A model generated the notes under the pieces. That model made no database searches, was not told where the DNA came from, and saw only the letters and a program-made list of their open reading frames with translations. The position numbers and the translations under genes are program-made. From Granulicella arctica (GTDB lineage Bacteria > Acidobacteriota > Terriglobia > Terriglobales > Acidobacteriaceae), in the NCBI RefSeq assembly GCF_025685605.1, contig NZ_JAGTUT010000001.1, forward strand, positions 992,001 through 1,056,000: a DNA stretch of 64,000 bases, in the 5' to 3' direction. This document shows positions 1 to 8,951 of the stretch, in pieces; the first letter of the stretch is position 1; the number at the start of each line of letters is the position of its first letter.

Positions 1-1184
1 ACAAAATGCTCGGTCACGAAGAAATTCGAGCGATGATCACAGCCCTTGGCTGCGGAATCGGCAAGGACGACTTCGACGCCACCAAGTTACGCTACGGCAA
101 GCTGATCCTCATGACCGATGCCGATGTGGACGGTTCGCACATCCGTACACTGCTGCTCACTTTCTTCTTCCGCCACATGACGGAGTTGATCAAGCGCGGT
201 CACGTCTACATCGCCCAGCCACCGCTCTTTCGCATCAAGAAAGGCAAGTTCGAGCAGTACATCAAGGATGAGCGCGAGTACGTCGATGTCATGGTCAAAC
301 GCGCATCCGATGGCATGATCCTGACTTACGGGCCTAATAAGACACAGCTTCAAGGTGCCGAACTCACCACCTTCATGGGTCAGCTTAATGACTATCTGAG
401 CTACATCGACAAGGTCGGCAAGCGCCTCCGCAATGACGAAGCCCTGCTCGCCTTCACCGAGATCTTTTCGCACGAGGGTAAGGACCCCGCCCATCGCACC
501 GACTTCCAATCACCCGAGAAGCTCGCCGTCATGCAGACGCGGCTCGAAGCGCTCGTCAAGGAGTACCAGTTCCGCGCGGTAGGCGAGCCTGTCTACGATG
601 AGGAGCATCAGACGTGGTCCGTCTCCTTCACGGACTCGCAGGGAGCCGTCCGCAAGATCGACTGGGCGCTCGCCAATGCAGCTGAATCCCGTCAGCTCCT
701 CGGCAAGTACGCACAGGTCAAGGATCAGCTTCAGGCTCCCTTCACCATCTCATACGCCCCGAAGACTGCCGCTGCCGTAAGCCAGGAAGCCCTGGACGAG
801 GCCGAAGAGGTAGCCTCGGAAGAGGGTGTCGCCGTGGATGCCCAGGCACCCGGCACCGTAGCCGAGGCCAAGCCGGCGAAGCGCTCCAGCAAGATTAACC
901 AAGACCCTGTCGAGAAGAAGACGCCCCGCGAGGTCTTCGATTACGTGATCGAGCAGGGCCGCAAGGAGTATCAGGTCCAGCGCTACAAGGGCCTGGGCGA
1001 GATGACCGCCCCACAGCTCTGGGATACGACGATGGACCCGGAACGCCGCACCCTCATGCAGGTCAAGCTCGAAGACATTGCAGCCTGCGAAGAGATCTTT
1101 ACGACACTCATGGGTGAAGATGTCGAGAGTCGACGCAAGTTCATCGAGGAGAACGCTCTAGACGTCAAGAACCTTGACATCTAA
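1..1184 (+). CDS. gyrB: DNA gyrase subunit B, C-terminal part (5' end outside window)
   Basis: ATPase subunit of type II topoisomerase, which introduces negative supercoils together with GyrA. The reading frame is open from the left edge (first full codon at base 3), so this is the 3' half of the gene. The TOPRIM metal-binding DxD lies in [19 protein letters not shown] near the start. The conserved C-terminal end follows, with [19 protein letters not shown] and a typical GyrB terminus. Before it lies an Ala/Glu/Pro-rich linker (about bases 760-930) that looks unstructured and is not part of the E. coli-type core. GyrB fits better than ParE because of the complete GyrB tail after the KGLGEM motif. 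A strong hairpin follows the stop codon. Confidence 0.96.
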   Translation, partial: KMLGHEEIRAMITALGCGIGKDDFDATKLRYGKLILMTDADVDGSHIRTLLLTFFFRHMTELIKRGHVYIAQPPLFRIKKGKFEQYIKDEREYVDVMVKRASDGMILTYGPNKTQLQGAELTTFMGQLNDYLSYIDKVGKRLRNDEALLAFTEIFSHEGKDPAHRTDFQSPEKLAVMQTRLEALVKEYQFRAVGEPVYDEEHQTWSVSFTDSQGAVRKIDWALANAAESRQLLGKYAQVKDQLQAPFTISYAPKTAAAVSQEALDEAEEVASEEGVAVDAQAPGTVAEAKPAKRSSKINQDPVEKKTPREVFDYVIEQGRKEYQVQRYKGLGEMTAPQLWDTTMDPERRTLMQVKLEDIAACEEIFTTLMGEDVESRRKFIEENALDVKNLDI

Positions 1185-1202
1185 ATTCCCCTGATTCATA
1201 CA

Positions 1203-1235
1203 AAGAGGTGCATACCCAGACGGTATGCACCTCTT
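1203..1235. terminator. Bidirectional hairpin terminator between gyrB and the Gfo/Idh gene
   Basis: A perfect 14-bp inverted repeat (1203-1216 with 1222-1235) has a 5-nt loop and is flanked by A/T-rich sequence. It sits between the convergent gyrB and Gfo/Idh stop codons, so it probably serves both. On the plus strand it is followed by a pyrimidine-rich TCTCTTT. Confidence 0.8.
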
Positions 1236-1239
1236 CTCT

Positions 1240-2373
1240 TTACTGCGGCAACGCTTTCAACTCCACTGTCCGTCCGGTCTTCATAGATTCTCGTGCTGCA
1301 GTGAGAATCTGCATCACCACCATATTCGTATCGAGCGCCGAAAGATCGCCATCTGGCTTGATCTGCCCACGCAACACCGCCGCTAGATAATCAAGCGAAT
1401 CCTTCCGATTTGCGGGCAGTGGAGGTGCCGTAATCTCTGACTCCGCCTTCTCGCCCTTGTAGCGCACCCGCAGATGATCCAACGCCACGGTGATCGCCAT
1501 ACCATTGACCCCGTAGACCTCCATGTCCTTGCGCGCAAAGCTCCACGTCCACGAAGGCATCAACACCGCCTGCGTCTTCGGATAGCGCAGGATTGCCGTC
1601 GCGTCATCCTCGACATGCGGATAGATATCTGGCTTATCCGTCTGGCCGCTGGCAGTAACACTGAGCGGGGCGGCACCATGCATCATCACTGTCATCAGAT
1701 CGGCTCCATAGCAACCGAAATCGAACAGCGCTCCTGCTCCATTCTGGACCGGATCGGTCAGCCAGGGCAGCCACTCCGGTCCGACGCCGATCTCCTTCGG
1801 GCCTTCATGTCCGTCGTGCACAACGACCTTTCTAACCTCGCCTAGCTTCCCGTTCGCAATCTCACTTAACGCCTCAGCATTGCTTGCATACCAGGTCGTC
1901 TCATAGTTCGTGAGCACCTGCACATGGTACTGACGCGCCGCTGCCCGAATTGCGAGCGCATCCTCCATCGTCGTCGAAAGGGGCTTCTCCACCATCGACG
2001 AGATCCCATGCTTTGCCGCCGCTTCGATTACCTTCCGATGGTCCTTGATCGTCGTGTAGACCAGAACCGCATCGGGATGTTGTTGCACCAGCATCTTGTC
2101 CAAGTCCGTGTAGAAGAGCTTCGCATCGAGGTGGTACTTCCCTGCATACTTCTGCGACAGAGCAGTATCGGGCTCGACGATGCCCACCAGCGTCGCGTTG
2201 GAGTTGGTCTGCAATGCTCCCAGAAATCCTTGAATATGGCCGTGGACCAGCCCGACAATCGCGACACGGATTGGCGCAGTCGCACTGACCTGAGCGTTGC
2301 CTGGAAGTGTCGCTGCAAACAAGACGCAAAGCGCTGCGCCAAGACGATGAAACGAGCGAAGGTGTTTCGACAT
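1240..2373 (-). CDS. Exported Gfo/Idh/MocA-family oxidoreductase
   Basis: Predicted NAD(P)-dependent sugar or inositol-type dehydrogenase of the Gfo/Idh/MocA family, 377 aa. The N-terminus has a Sec-like signal peptide (basic start, hydrophobic stretch, cut near GNAQ), so the enzyme likely acts outside the cytoplasm. The Rossmann fold begins with RVAIVGLVHGHIQGF, which departs from the usual GxGxxG. The family EKP motif is present as MVEKPLST. I chose the ATG at 2373 because GGAG lies 8 nt upstream; an in-frame TTG 12 nt further up has no such support. The substrate cannot be read from sequence. The gene stands alone, convergent with gyrB. Confidence 0.85.
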   Translation of the reverse strand: MSKHLRSFHRLGAALCVLFAATLPGNAQVSATAPIRVAIVGLVHGHIQGFLGALQTNSNATLVGIVEPDTALSQKYAGKYHLDAKLFYTDLDKMLVQQHPDAVLVYTTIKDHRKVIEAAAKHGISSMVEKPLSTTMEDALAIRAAARQYHVQVLTNYETTWYASNAEALSEIANGKLGEVRKVVVHDGHEGPKEIGVGPEWLPWLTDPVQNGAGALFDFGCYGADLMTVMMHGAAPLSVTASGQTDKPDIYPHVEDDATAILRYPKTQAVLMPSWTWSFARKDMEVYGVNGMAITVALDHLRVRYKGEKAESEITAPPLPANRKDSLDYLAAVLRGQIKPDGDLSALDTNMVVMQILTAARESMKTGRTVELKALPQ

Positions 2374-2499
2374 AAAAGACTCCAACCTGGAACTTTGAAT
2401 GTATCGCTGAGACTGCTTTGTAAGCGACTACGAGTATCGCAGTTCAATCCGTGTTTCGTCTCTGCTTCTGCGGAGGCAGACAGATGCAATAATGCTGCG

Positions 2500-4416
2500 A
2501 TGAGTGAAAACCTGATGCTCCCTGCGCCCGACCGCCGGCGCTTTCTTGCCGTATGCTCTGCCATTGGTCTTGGCCAGACCCTTCTGCCGGGAGCGCTCTT
2601 TACCCTTGCAGCACAAGCACAAAGCCCGGCGCCAGGGGTAAAAGAGCTCTTACCCATCATCACCGCCGAGATGATTGACGCGGCTGCTGCCATTGCCGAT
2701 ATCACCATCACGGCCGAGCAAAAACAGATGATGCTGGATGGACTCACGCAGCAGCGGGACTCCATCGCAGTTATACGCACGCTACACCTTCAAAACGCCA
2801 CCGCACCAGCCTTTGTCTTTGATCCAGTCCCCGCTGGCATGGTGCTCGATACAGTCACCAAGCCGCAAAAGATAAGCTCGGCACCTGACGTCGCGAAGCT
2901 GATCGCGTCTGTCTCGGCAGGTCTGGCAGGCGACTCCGACACCCTCGCCTTTGCCACCATCCGCGAACTCGCAGAGCTCCTCAAGACCCGCAAGGTCACC
3001 TCCCTGGCCTTGACAAAGATGTATCTCGCCCGCCTTAAGAAGTACGATCCGCGTCTCCACTTCGTCATTACCCTCACCGAAGACCGCGCGCTCAAGCAGG
3101 CCGCCGCAGCCGACGCCAGCATAGCCGCAGGCGTTTACCGTGGTCCGCTCCACGGCATTCCCTGGGGTGGCAAGGATCTGCTCGCCGTCAAAGGGTATCC
3201 AACGACCTGGGGAGCCGCTGGCTTCGAGCACCAGACCTTCGACACGGATGCGACGGTCGTTCAGCGCCTTGACGATGCCGGAGCCATCCTCCTTGCCAAG
3301 CTCTCCATGGGAGCCCTCGCACAGGGCGATCTCTGGTTCGGCGGCCGCACCCGCAATCCGTGGAATCCGCATCAGGGTTCCAGCGGATCATCCGCAGGAA
3401 GCGCCAGCGCTGTCTCAGCGGGGTGTGTTGGATTCGCCATCGGCACAGAAACCCTCGGCTCCATCTCGTCTCCATCGACCCGCTGCGGCGTCACCGGCCT
3501 GCGTCCCACCTTCGGCTTTGTACCTCGCACGGGAGCTATGGCCCTTAGTTGGACCATGGATAAGATCGGCCCAATCTGCCGCTCCGTAGAGGACTGCGCT
3601 CTCGTGCTTTCAGCGATCCACGGACCCGACAGCCACGACCGATCCGTCAAGCCCGCAGCCTTCAACTGGAACGCAGAGTTCGAGTGGAAGCAGCTACGTG
3701 TCGGCTATCTCAAATCTGCCTTCGATGCTCCCGAAGCCAACGAGCAAAAACCTCCCTCGGAGACGCTCACCGGCAAAGCTCTCGACGAGGCCCAGCAACG
3801 ATTGCGTCGTCAGCAAGACAGTGCAGTTCGCGATGCCTATGACCGCAAGTACGCCAACGCGGCGCTGGACAGCCTGCGCCAGATGGGGGTGAGTCTCATC
3901 CCGACAGAGCTGCCGCAAGGACTTCATTTCGGTGACCAAACGCCCTTGCTCGCCGCAGAAGGCGCTGCCGCCTTCGACGAACTCACGCTCTCTGGACGCG
4001 ACAAGCTTCTCACCGGGCAACAGCCTTCCGATTGGCCCAATACCTTCCGCAAGGCCCGCTTCTACTCCGCGGTGGACTACATTCAGGCCATGCGTGCCCG
4101 CTCCCTCGTCATCGACTCCATGGCGTCGCTCTTCGTAAACTTTGATGTCATCGTCACCCCATCAGGCGGATCTCAGCTTACCGCCACAAATCTATCGGGT
4201 CACCCTGCTGTCATCGTCCCCAACGGCATCCGAGGCGACGATGCGCCGAAACCGCAGAATACCGAGGATGGTGCACTCCAGAACGCCGGCGGCCCTGGCA
4301 CCCCCGTCAGCATCACCTTCCTGGGAGGTCTGTACTCCGATGCCCGGCTCGCCGCTTTCGCTCGTGCCTACCAGGAGAAGACCGGCTTTCATCGAATCCA
4401 CCCAAAACTCGACTAG
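2500..4416 (+). CDS. Tat-exported amidase-signature hydrolase
   Basis: Amidase signature enzyme of 638 aa that hydrolyses an amide bond by a Ser-cisSer-Lys triad. Visible residues are Lys225 in GGKDL, the cis-Ser region QGSSGSSAGS (about Ser297) and the nucleophile Ser321 in ETLGSIS. The N-terminus has a twin-arginine-like RRRFLAV followed by a hydrophobic stretch ending in AQAQS, which suggests Tat export. A helical region of about 110 aa precedes the catalytic domain. The ATG at 2500 puts the Tat motif at residues 12-15; the frame is open upstream but that part runs antisense to the neighbouring gene. The Shine-Dalgarno signal is weak. Substrate unknown; GatA is excluded by the export signal and lack of gatB/gatC nearby. 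Confidence 0.85.
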   Translation: MSENLMLPAPDRRRFLAVCSAIGLGQTLLPGALFTLAAQAQSPAPGVKELLPIITAEMIDAAAAIADITITAEQKQMMLDGLTQQRDSIAVIRTLHLQNATAPAFVFDPVPAGMVLDTVTKPQKISSAPDVAKLIASVSAGLAGDSDTLAFATIRELAELLKTRKVTSLALTKMYLARLKKYDPRLHFVITLTEDRALKQAAAADASIAAGVYRGPLHGIPWGGKDLLAVKGYPTTWGAAGFEHQTFDTDATVVQRLDDAGAILLAKLSMGALAQGDLWFGGRTRNPWNPHQGSSGSSAGSASAVSAGCVGFAIGTETLGSISSPSTRCGVTGLRPTFGFVPRTGAMALSWTMDKIGPICRSVEDCALVLSAIHGPDSHDRSVKPAAFNWNAEFEWKQLRVGYLKSAFDAPEANEQKPPSETLTGKALDEAQQRLRRQQDSAVRDAYDRKYANAALDSLRQMGVSLIPTELPQGLHFGDQTPLLAAEGAAAFDELTLSGRDKLLTGQQPSDWPNTFRKARFYSAVDYIQAMRARSLVIDSMASLFVNFDVIVTPSGGSQLTATNLSGHPAVIVPNGIRGDDAPKPQNTEDGALQNAGGPGTPVSITFLGGLYSDARLAAFARAYQEKTGFHRIHPKLD

Positions 4417-4531
4417 ACACACTGTGTACCGTTGCGGATAATGCGGCTATCGAGAATTCGGCAGCGCCGCCAGACAATGTCCTTGAGACAGCCTGGTTGC
4501 AGGGGAAGCCTTGAGGCGTTCAGGAGGGCAG

Positions 4532-5503
4532 ATGGTTCTCAAGTCCATTCTTGCGTTAGGCTTTACACTCTTCCTTGCGACCGCAAGGGGACAGGTGCTC
4601 GCAGCCTTCCAAACTCAGAATGCGGATAACTCCCCGCAACCAGTGACCACGCTCAAGGTGACCAGCCGTATGGTCGCGATCTCCGCGGTCGTCAAAGGTA
4701 AGGACGGCGAAGTGGCAGGCGGTTTAAGTAAGGATGACTTCGTGCTGAAGCAGGATGGAAAGGAAGAGCCGATCCGCTACTTTTCACAGGGATCGGAGCT
4801 CCCACTAACCCTTGCGTTGATGGTCGATACAAGCGGAAGCCAGCGCACCTTCATCGGGGACGAGTCGCTGGCAAGTGATGTCTTTTTCGAGACGATGCTC
4901 GGACGGAAAGAGGATCGTGCCATGCTGGTGCAATTTGATGCCAGCGTCTCTCTGCTCAAAGGCATGACGAACTCCGCAAGCGCACTTCATCTCGCGCTTT
5001 CACAGCTTGATGCCAATCCAGCAAAAATGGGGGGGACCCTGCTGAATGACGCTGTCTTTGCCGTCTCGCAGAAAGTTCTCGCTCCTGAGACCGGACGAAA
5101 AGCCATGGTGATTCTCAGTGATGGTGGCGACAATGGAAGTCGCAAAACGCTGGCGGATGCAATTGAGCAGGCTCAACGTGCAGACGTTCAGATCTACTCC
5201 ATCCTTTACTCCGCATGGGAAGGCCCCGGCACGCCGGGAAGCGGCATCCGGGGAGGCTCGATCAATGCGGGCGACGAAGCGTTGAAGAAGTACTCCGAAG
5301 CGACAGGCGGTCGCGTATTTACCGTCTCCCGGACCATGAGCCTGCGACAGATCTATGCGCAGATCGCCCAGGAGCTTCGCCTTCAGTACGAGTTGGGCTA
5401 CACACCACCGCCGGACACTCCGCCTAATAGCTACCATCGCCTTGAACTGAAGGCGAAAGACAAGAAGCTTGCCGTGCAAGCCCGTAAAGGATTCTTCGAG
5501 TAG
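4532..5503 (+). CDS. Secreted VWFA-domain protein (acidobacterial type)
   Basis: A 323-aa protein with a signal peptide (hydrophobic residues about 5-20) and one von Willebrand factor A domain. The MIDAS metal site is seen as Asp99-Thr-Ser-Gly-Ser (MVDTSGS), with later Thr and Asp positions in GGTLLNDAV and LSDGGDN. The C-terminus (YELGYTPP, then a basic strand ending KARKGFFE) matches the VWFA-related class that is expanded in Acidobacteria, where roles are mostly unknown and adhesion is assumed. The ATG at 4532 is preceded by AGGAGGG; an upstream TTG at 4511 is less likely. A paralogue lies at 17230-18342. Confidence 0.88.
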   Translation: MVLKSILALGFTLFLATARGQVLAAFQTQNADNSPQPVTTLKVTSRMVAISAVVKGKDGEVAGGLSKDDFVLKQDGKEEPIRYFSQGSELPLTLALMVDTSGSQRTFIGDESLASDVFFETMLGRKEDRAMLVQFDASVSLLKGMTNSASALHLALSQLDANPAKMGGTLLNDAVFAVSQKVLAPETGRKAMVILSDGGDNGSRKTLADAIEQAQRADVQIYSILYSAWEGPGTPGSGIRGGSINAGDEALKKYSEATGGRVFTVSRTMSLRQIYAQIAQELRLQYELGYTPPPDTPPNSYHRLELKAKDKKLAVQARKGFFE

Positions 5504-5548
5504 TCCTGGCACTCTGAGGAACACCGTGGCGGATGCTACTATCCGCCT

Positions 5549-6349
5549 ATGCAGCCGGAGCAGCAACCAGGAGACACCCTCCTTCAAGTCCGCGAACTTG
5601 TGAAGGAATACGACGGTGATCGCGGCATAACCCGTGTCGTAGACAATGTCTCATTCGACATCCGCATAGGAGAAACCCTCGGACTTGTGGGCGAGTCAGG
5701 CTCCGGAAAAAGCACGATCGCCCGCATGATCCTGCGCCTTATCGAGACCACCTCAGGCACCATCCACTTCGCCGGAGAGGACCTTCTGACTGCCAACGCA
5801 CGCCGCATGCGTACCCTCCGCCGCCAGATGCAGATCGTCTTTCAGGACCCTTACGCCGCACTCAACCCGCGCATGAGCGTTCGACAGATCCTCGCAGAGC
5901 CCTTTGCTATTCACAAGGAGCACTTTGAACCAACTCGCCTCCTCGAACTCCTCACCGCCGTTGGCCTTGAGTCCACAGCGCTTGACCGCTACCCGCATGA
6001 GTTCAGTGGTGGGCAGCGCCAGCGCATCAACATCGCTCGCGCTCTCGCCCTGCGTCCAAGCTTTCTCGTCCTCGACGAGCCGGTAAGCGCCCTCGACGTC
6101 AGCGTCGGAGCACAAGTGATCAATCTCCTCCGCAATCTACAGGGCGAGTTCGGCCTCACCTACCTCTTTATTTCGCACTCGATGCCGCTCGTCCGCTATT
6201 TGTGCGACCGGGTAGCCGTCCTCCATCACGGCAAACTCGTTGAAATCGGCGCCACGGAACAAGTCTGCGCCACTCCCACCAATCCTTACACCCAACAACT
6301 CATAGCTGCCACACCGGAACTTCCTACACCAACGGCTAACCACGGTTGA
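5549..6349 (+). CDS. ABC transporter ATPase, Opp/Dpp (OppF-like) class
   Basis: Cytoplasmic ATPase subunit of 266 aa. The Walker A motif GESGSGKST is at residues 48-56, the Q-loop at VFQDPYAALNPR near 97-108, the signature FSGGQRQR at 152-159 and Walker B FLVLDEP at 172-178, followed by the D-loop. The PYAALNPRMS stretch is typical of peptide/nickel OppF/DppF subunits. It is short for that class and has a reduced C-terminus with no clear peptide-ATPase Cys cluster. No permease or binding-protein gene is adjacent, so its partners must be elsewhere or it works differently. Confidence 0.88.
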   Translation: MQPEQQPGDTLLQVRELVKEYDGDRGITRVVDNVSFDIRIGETLGLVGESGSGKSTIARMILRLIETTSGTIHFAGEDLLTANARRMRTLRRQMQIVFQDPYAALNPRMSVRQILAEPFAIHKEHFEPTRLLELLTAVGLESTALDRYPHEFSGGQRQRINIARALALRPSFLVLDEPVSALDVSVGAQVINLLRNLQGEFGLTYLFISHSMPLVRYLCDRVAVLHHGKLVEIGATEQVCATPTNPYTQQLIAATPELPTPTANHG

Positions 6350-6450
6350 CACGACCAAATGCGATCAAAGATGCGCTAATCCTTCTAGTTCCTTCCATTC
6401 CGCATCATCCACGCTAATTCTTCATCCTTCACCGCAGCCACTACAATGAA

Positions 6451-7236
6451 GTGAGCATGCATCTTGCTCTCAGCACGCAGTGGCAGTTCGCCTGGCTGGT
6501 CACAGCCTCGTTCATTGCTGGCGTCATGAACGCCATGGCTGGCGGAGGCTCCTTCGTCTCATTTCCTGCCATGATGGCGATGGGCATCCTCCCGATCGCC
6601 GCGAACGCCACCAACACGGTAGCGCTCTGGCCGGGCCAACTCACCTCGGTAGCCAAGCTCCGCAACGACCTTCGCCGCGACCTCCTCCCCACCATCATCG
6701 TTACGTCAATCCTGGGTGGAGTCAGCGGCGCAATCGTCCTTCTCCGCACGAAGCAAATCACCTTCCTTCACGTCCTGCCGTGGATGCTTCTCAGCGCCTC
6801 CCTGCTATTCGGGATCAGCGGTCCTATCTCCACTTGGCTCCGTTCGCGCTCTTTGCACCCACAGAAGCAAAAGACCCCGGCCCTCCTGCCGCTCTTCTGC
6901 ATTTTGCTTCCCGTCTGCTTCTACATCGGCTATTTTGGCGCCGGCGCCGGCTTCCTCATCATGAGCGCCCTTGCGCTCTTCGGCGTGGAAGAGATGCACC
7001 AGCTCAACTCATTGAAGGTCCTCGCCGCCTGCCTCTCAAATCTCTGCGCCGTCCTCACCTTCATCGTCAGCGGAGCCGTCCTCTGGCACTACTGCCTCAT
7101 CTCGATGGTCTTCGCAGCGGCAGGCGGCTACATTGGCGCACATTATGCTCGCCGCATGAACTCGAACATCCTACGCATCATTGTCGTCGTCACCGGCTGC
7201 GTCATGGCCGGTTATTTCTTCTGGCGGCAGCCCTAA
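6451..7236 (+). CDS. TauE/SafE-family membrane permease
   Basis: Integral membrane protein of about 261 aa with roughly eight hydrophobic segments, of the TauE/SafE (sulfite exporter / DUF81) family. The N-terminal half carries the family pattern AGVMNAMAGGGSFVSFPAM followed by ANATNTVALWPG; the second half repeats the fold with IGYFGAGAGFLIM. Known members move sulfite, sulfoacetate or other organic anions; the substrate here is unknown. The start is uncertain between GTG 6451 and ATG 6457, since neither has a clear ribosome binding site. The gene lies 13 bases before the DUF971 gene on the same strand and may be cotranscribed with it. Confidence 0.87.
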   Translation: MSMHLALSTQWQFAWLVTASFIAGVMNAMAGGGSFVSFPAMMAMGILPIAANATNTVALWPGQLTSVAKLRNDLRRDLLPTIIVTSILGGVSGAIVLLRTKQITFLHVLPWMLLSASLLFGISGPISTWLRSRSLHPQKQKTPALLPLFCILLPVCFYIGYFGAGAGFLIMSALALFGVEEMHQLNSLKVLAACLSNLCAVLTFIVSGAVLWHYCLISMVFAAAGGYIGAHYARRMNSNILRIIVVVTGCVMAGYFFWRQP

Positions 7237-7249
7237 GTAAAGGAACATT

Positions 7250-7696
7250 ATGAGTCACGAAGGAATCCGTATCGTCAGCGAGAATGAGGCCAGGCGCGCC
7301 GCTCTCTTTGAGTCGAAACAGAAGCTTACCACCGACGCTGTGACGCCGCAGAAGGTCCGCGTCCACAAGACCGAGGGCACCGGCATGGAGATCGACTGGC
7401 GCGACGGCCACAAGAGCGCCTGGAACTTCGCATGGCTACGCAACGCCTGCCCCTGCGCTACCTGTCACGACGAGCGAGAAAAGAGTGATCGTGCACCAGG
7501 GGTCCCAAAGCCCCAGCCGATCACACTATTGCCCCTGTACGAAGCGCCCGCTCGTCCTGTTGAGATCACGCCAGTTGGCAAGTATGCGCTCCGCTTCAAG
7601 TGGTCCGACGGTCATGAGAGTGGCATCTATTCATGGGACTATCTGCGCCGCGTCTGTCTGTGTGCAGAATGTGTACCCCTCGGAGTTACTAGATGA
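7250..7696 (+). CDS. DUF971 (GBBH-like N-terminal) protein with two CxCxxC motifs
   Basis: A 148-aa protein of the DUF971 family, the domain found at the N-terminus of gamma-butyrobetaine hydroxylases and linked to iron-sulfur biology when alone. The core is duplicated: IDWRDGHKSAWNFAWLRNAC and a second RFKWSDGHESGIYSWDYLRR. Each half ends in CxCxxC (Cys67/69/72 and Cys136/138/141), which could bind a metal or cluster. AAGGAAC precedes the ATG. Its stop overlaps the next start (ATGA at 7693), so translation is probably coupled with the DUF3050 gene. Confidence 0.85.
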   Translation: MSHEGIRIVSENEARRAALFESKQKLTTDAVTPQKVRVHKTEGTGMEIDWRDGHKSAWNFAWLRNACPCATCHDEREKSDRAPGVPKPQPITLLPLYEAPARPVEITPVGKYALRFKWSDGHESGIYSWDYLRRVCLCAECVPLGVTR

Positions 7697-8484
7697 TATC
7701 GCCCCAGTTACAGGCCCTCGAACAGCAAATCCTACCGCTCACCCAGCAACTGGGTCAGCACCACCTTTATCGCAGTTTCGACAGCATCGACGATCTCCGC
7801 ACCTTCATGGAGTCGCACGTCTTCGCGGTATGGGACTTCATGTGCCTCCTTAAGACCCTGCAGCGCGGCATCACCTGCGTCGACGTGCCATGGCGTCCGA
7901 GTGCCCTCGCCGAAAGTCGCCGCCTCATCAACGAGATTGTCTTCGGTGAAGAAAGCGACCTCTTCGAAGGACAGCCTCTTAGCCACTTCGAGCTATACCG
8001 CATGGCCATGCAGCAGTGCGGCGCAGACACCTCCGCTATCGACAGCTTCCTCGCCGCTATCGTTCGCGGCACATCGTGGCCCCGCGCTCTAAGCGCCTGT
8101 AACGCGCCCGAGCCCGCGCGTCGCTTCGTCGAATCTACCTTCTCCGTCATCGAAGCAGGAAAGCTCCACGCTATCGCTGCAGCCTTCACCTTTGGCCGCG
8201 AAGACCTTATACCCGACATGTTTCGGGGTTTCCTCCGCGACCAGGATGAGATGCTTGGCGGCCAACTTTCGACCATGCGCTGGTATATCGAGCGGCATAT
8301 TGAGGTAGATGGCGAAGAGCATGGACCCATGGCGCTCCGCATGGTGAGCCAACTCTGCGGCGACGATCCGATCAAATGGCATGAGGCAACCGAAGCTGCT
8401 TCCTTCGCAATTACCGCACGCATCTCCCTTTGGGACGGCATCGCAAACCTCTTGCCCCAGGGGAGCGCCTCAGTCGCTCACTAG
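7693..8484 (+). CDS. DUF3050 protein, heme-oxygenase-like diiron oxidase candidate
   Basis: A 263-aa all-helical protein of the DUF3050 family, which belongs to the heme-oxygenase-like fold. The N-terminus HHLYRSFDSIDDLRTFMESH is typical. Possible diiron ligands are visible: Glu100 in SHFELY, Glu170 in FGREDLIPDMF, His202 and the helix motif Asp206-xxx-His210 (VDGEEH). The DxxxH helix is characteristic of heme-oxygenase-like diiron oxidases such as SznF and CADD. The substrate is unknown. It overlaps the DUF971 gene by 4 bases. The diiron assignment is inferred from motifs. Confidence 0.8.
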   Translation: MISPQLQALEQQILPLTQQLGQHHLYRSFDSIDDLRTFMESHVFAVWDFMCLLKTLQRGITCVDVPWRPSALAESRRLINEIVFGEESDLFEGQPLSHFELYRMAMQQCGADTSAIDSFLAAIVRGTSWPRALSACNAPEPARRFVESTFSVIEAGKLHAIAAAFTFGREDLIPDMFRGFLRDQDEMLGGQLSTMRWYIERHIEVDGEEHGPMALRMVSQLCGDDPIKWHEATEAASFAITARISLWDGIANLLPQGSASVAH

Positions 8485-8521
8485 CTCCAAAATTTGAATC
8501 GTCCCTCGAGTATCGCAAGTA

Positions 8522-8573
8522 GGCATCTTGTGCCGGACGTCGCTTCCCCAAGCGACGTCCGGCACAAGATGCC
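8522..8573. repeat. Perfect 24-bp palindrome with CCCC loop
   Basis: Bases 8522-8545 pair perfectly with 8550-8573 around a 4-nt CCCC loop, and no T-run follows on either strand. It lies between the convergent DUF3050 gene (+) and the small secreted-protein gene (-). It could act as a bidirectional factor-independent barrier or be a dispersed palindromic repeat unit. Confidence 0.75.
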
Positions 8574-8606
8574 CGGTTGATATGTCAACGCTACGACACA
8601 GATGGT

Positions 8607-8951
8607 CTACTTGATTCCCAATGTAGCGCCGTTCAGTTCACTTGATACTTGAGACACCAGATCACCCGCCGAATGCATCGGGGTTGCAGCGTTTGCCGTG
8701 ATTCGCGTGCCTACCGGCACCTTCACTGCAACGGTCTTGCCAGCTTCAATCGTCAACACGTCCTCACCAACCTTCAACTCCATAGCTACGGCAGAGTCAT
8801 TGCGAAGGTTTACCGTAATCGTCTTGGTCTTTGAAAACATCGCATGCACAGGCACAGGCATGCTCGTCGAAGCAGCATACATAGCGGTGGACGCACTCAG
8901 CCCGATCAGGGCCACGGAAACAGCAACAGCGCTACGGATCTTCATGTTCAT
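8607..8951 (-). CDS. Small exported protein of unknown function
   Basis: A 114-aa protein with a clear Sec signal peptide (basic MNMKIRS, hydrophobic core, cut near STAMYAAS). The mature part of about 88 aa is beta-rich and hydrophilic (KTITVNLRNDSAVAMELKVG, then VAVKVPVGTRI), with no cysteine. I do not recognise a family. The pattern of short alternating strands is like a small beta-sandwich, but that is only an impression. GGGAG lies just upstream of the ATG at 8951. It appears to be monocistronic. Confidence 0.7.
   Translation of the reverse strand: MNMKIRSAVAVSVALIGLSASTAMYAASTSMPVPVHAMFSKTKTITVNLRNDSAVAMELKVGEDVLTIEAGKTVAVKVPVGTRITANAATPMHSAGDLVSQVSSELNGATLGIK

Noticed and set aside
1924..2499. 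Long upstream extension of the amidase frame
   Set aside because: It runs antisense through the Gfo/Idh gene, and the Tat signal starts at 2500.
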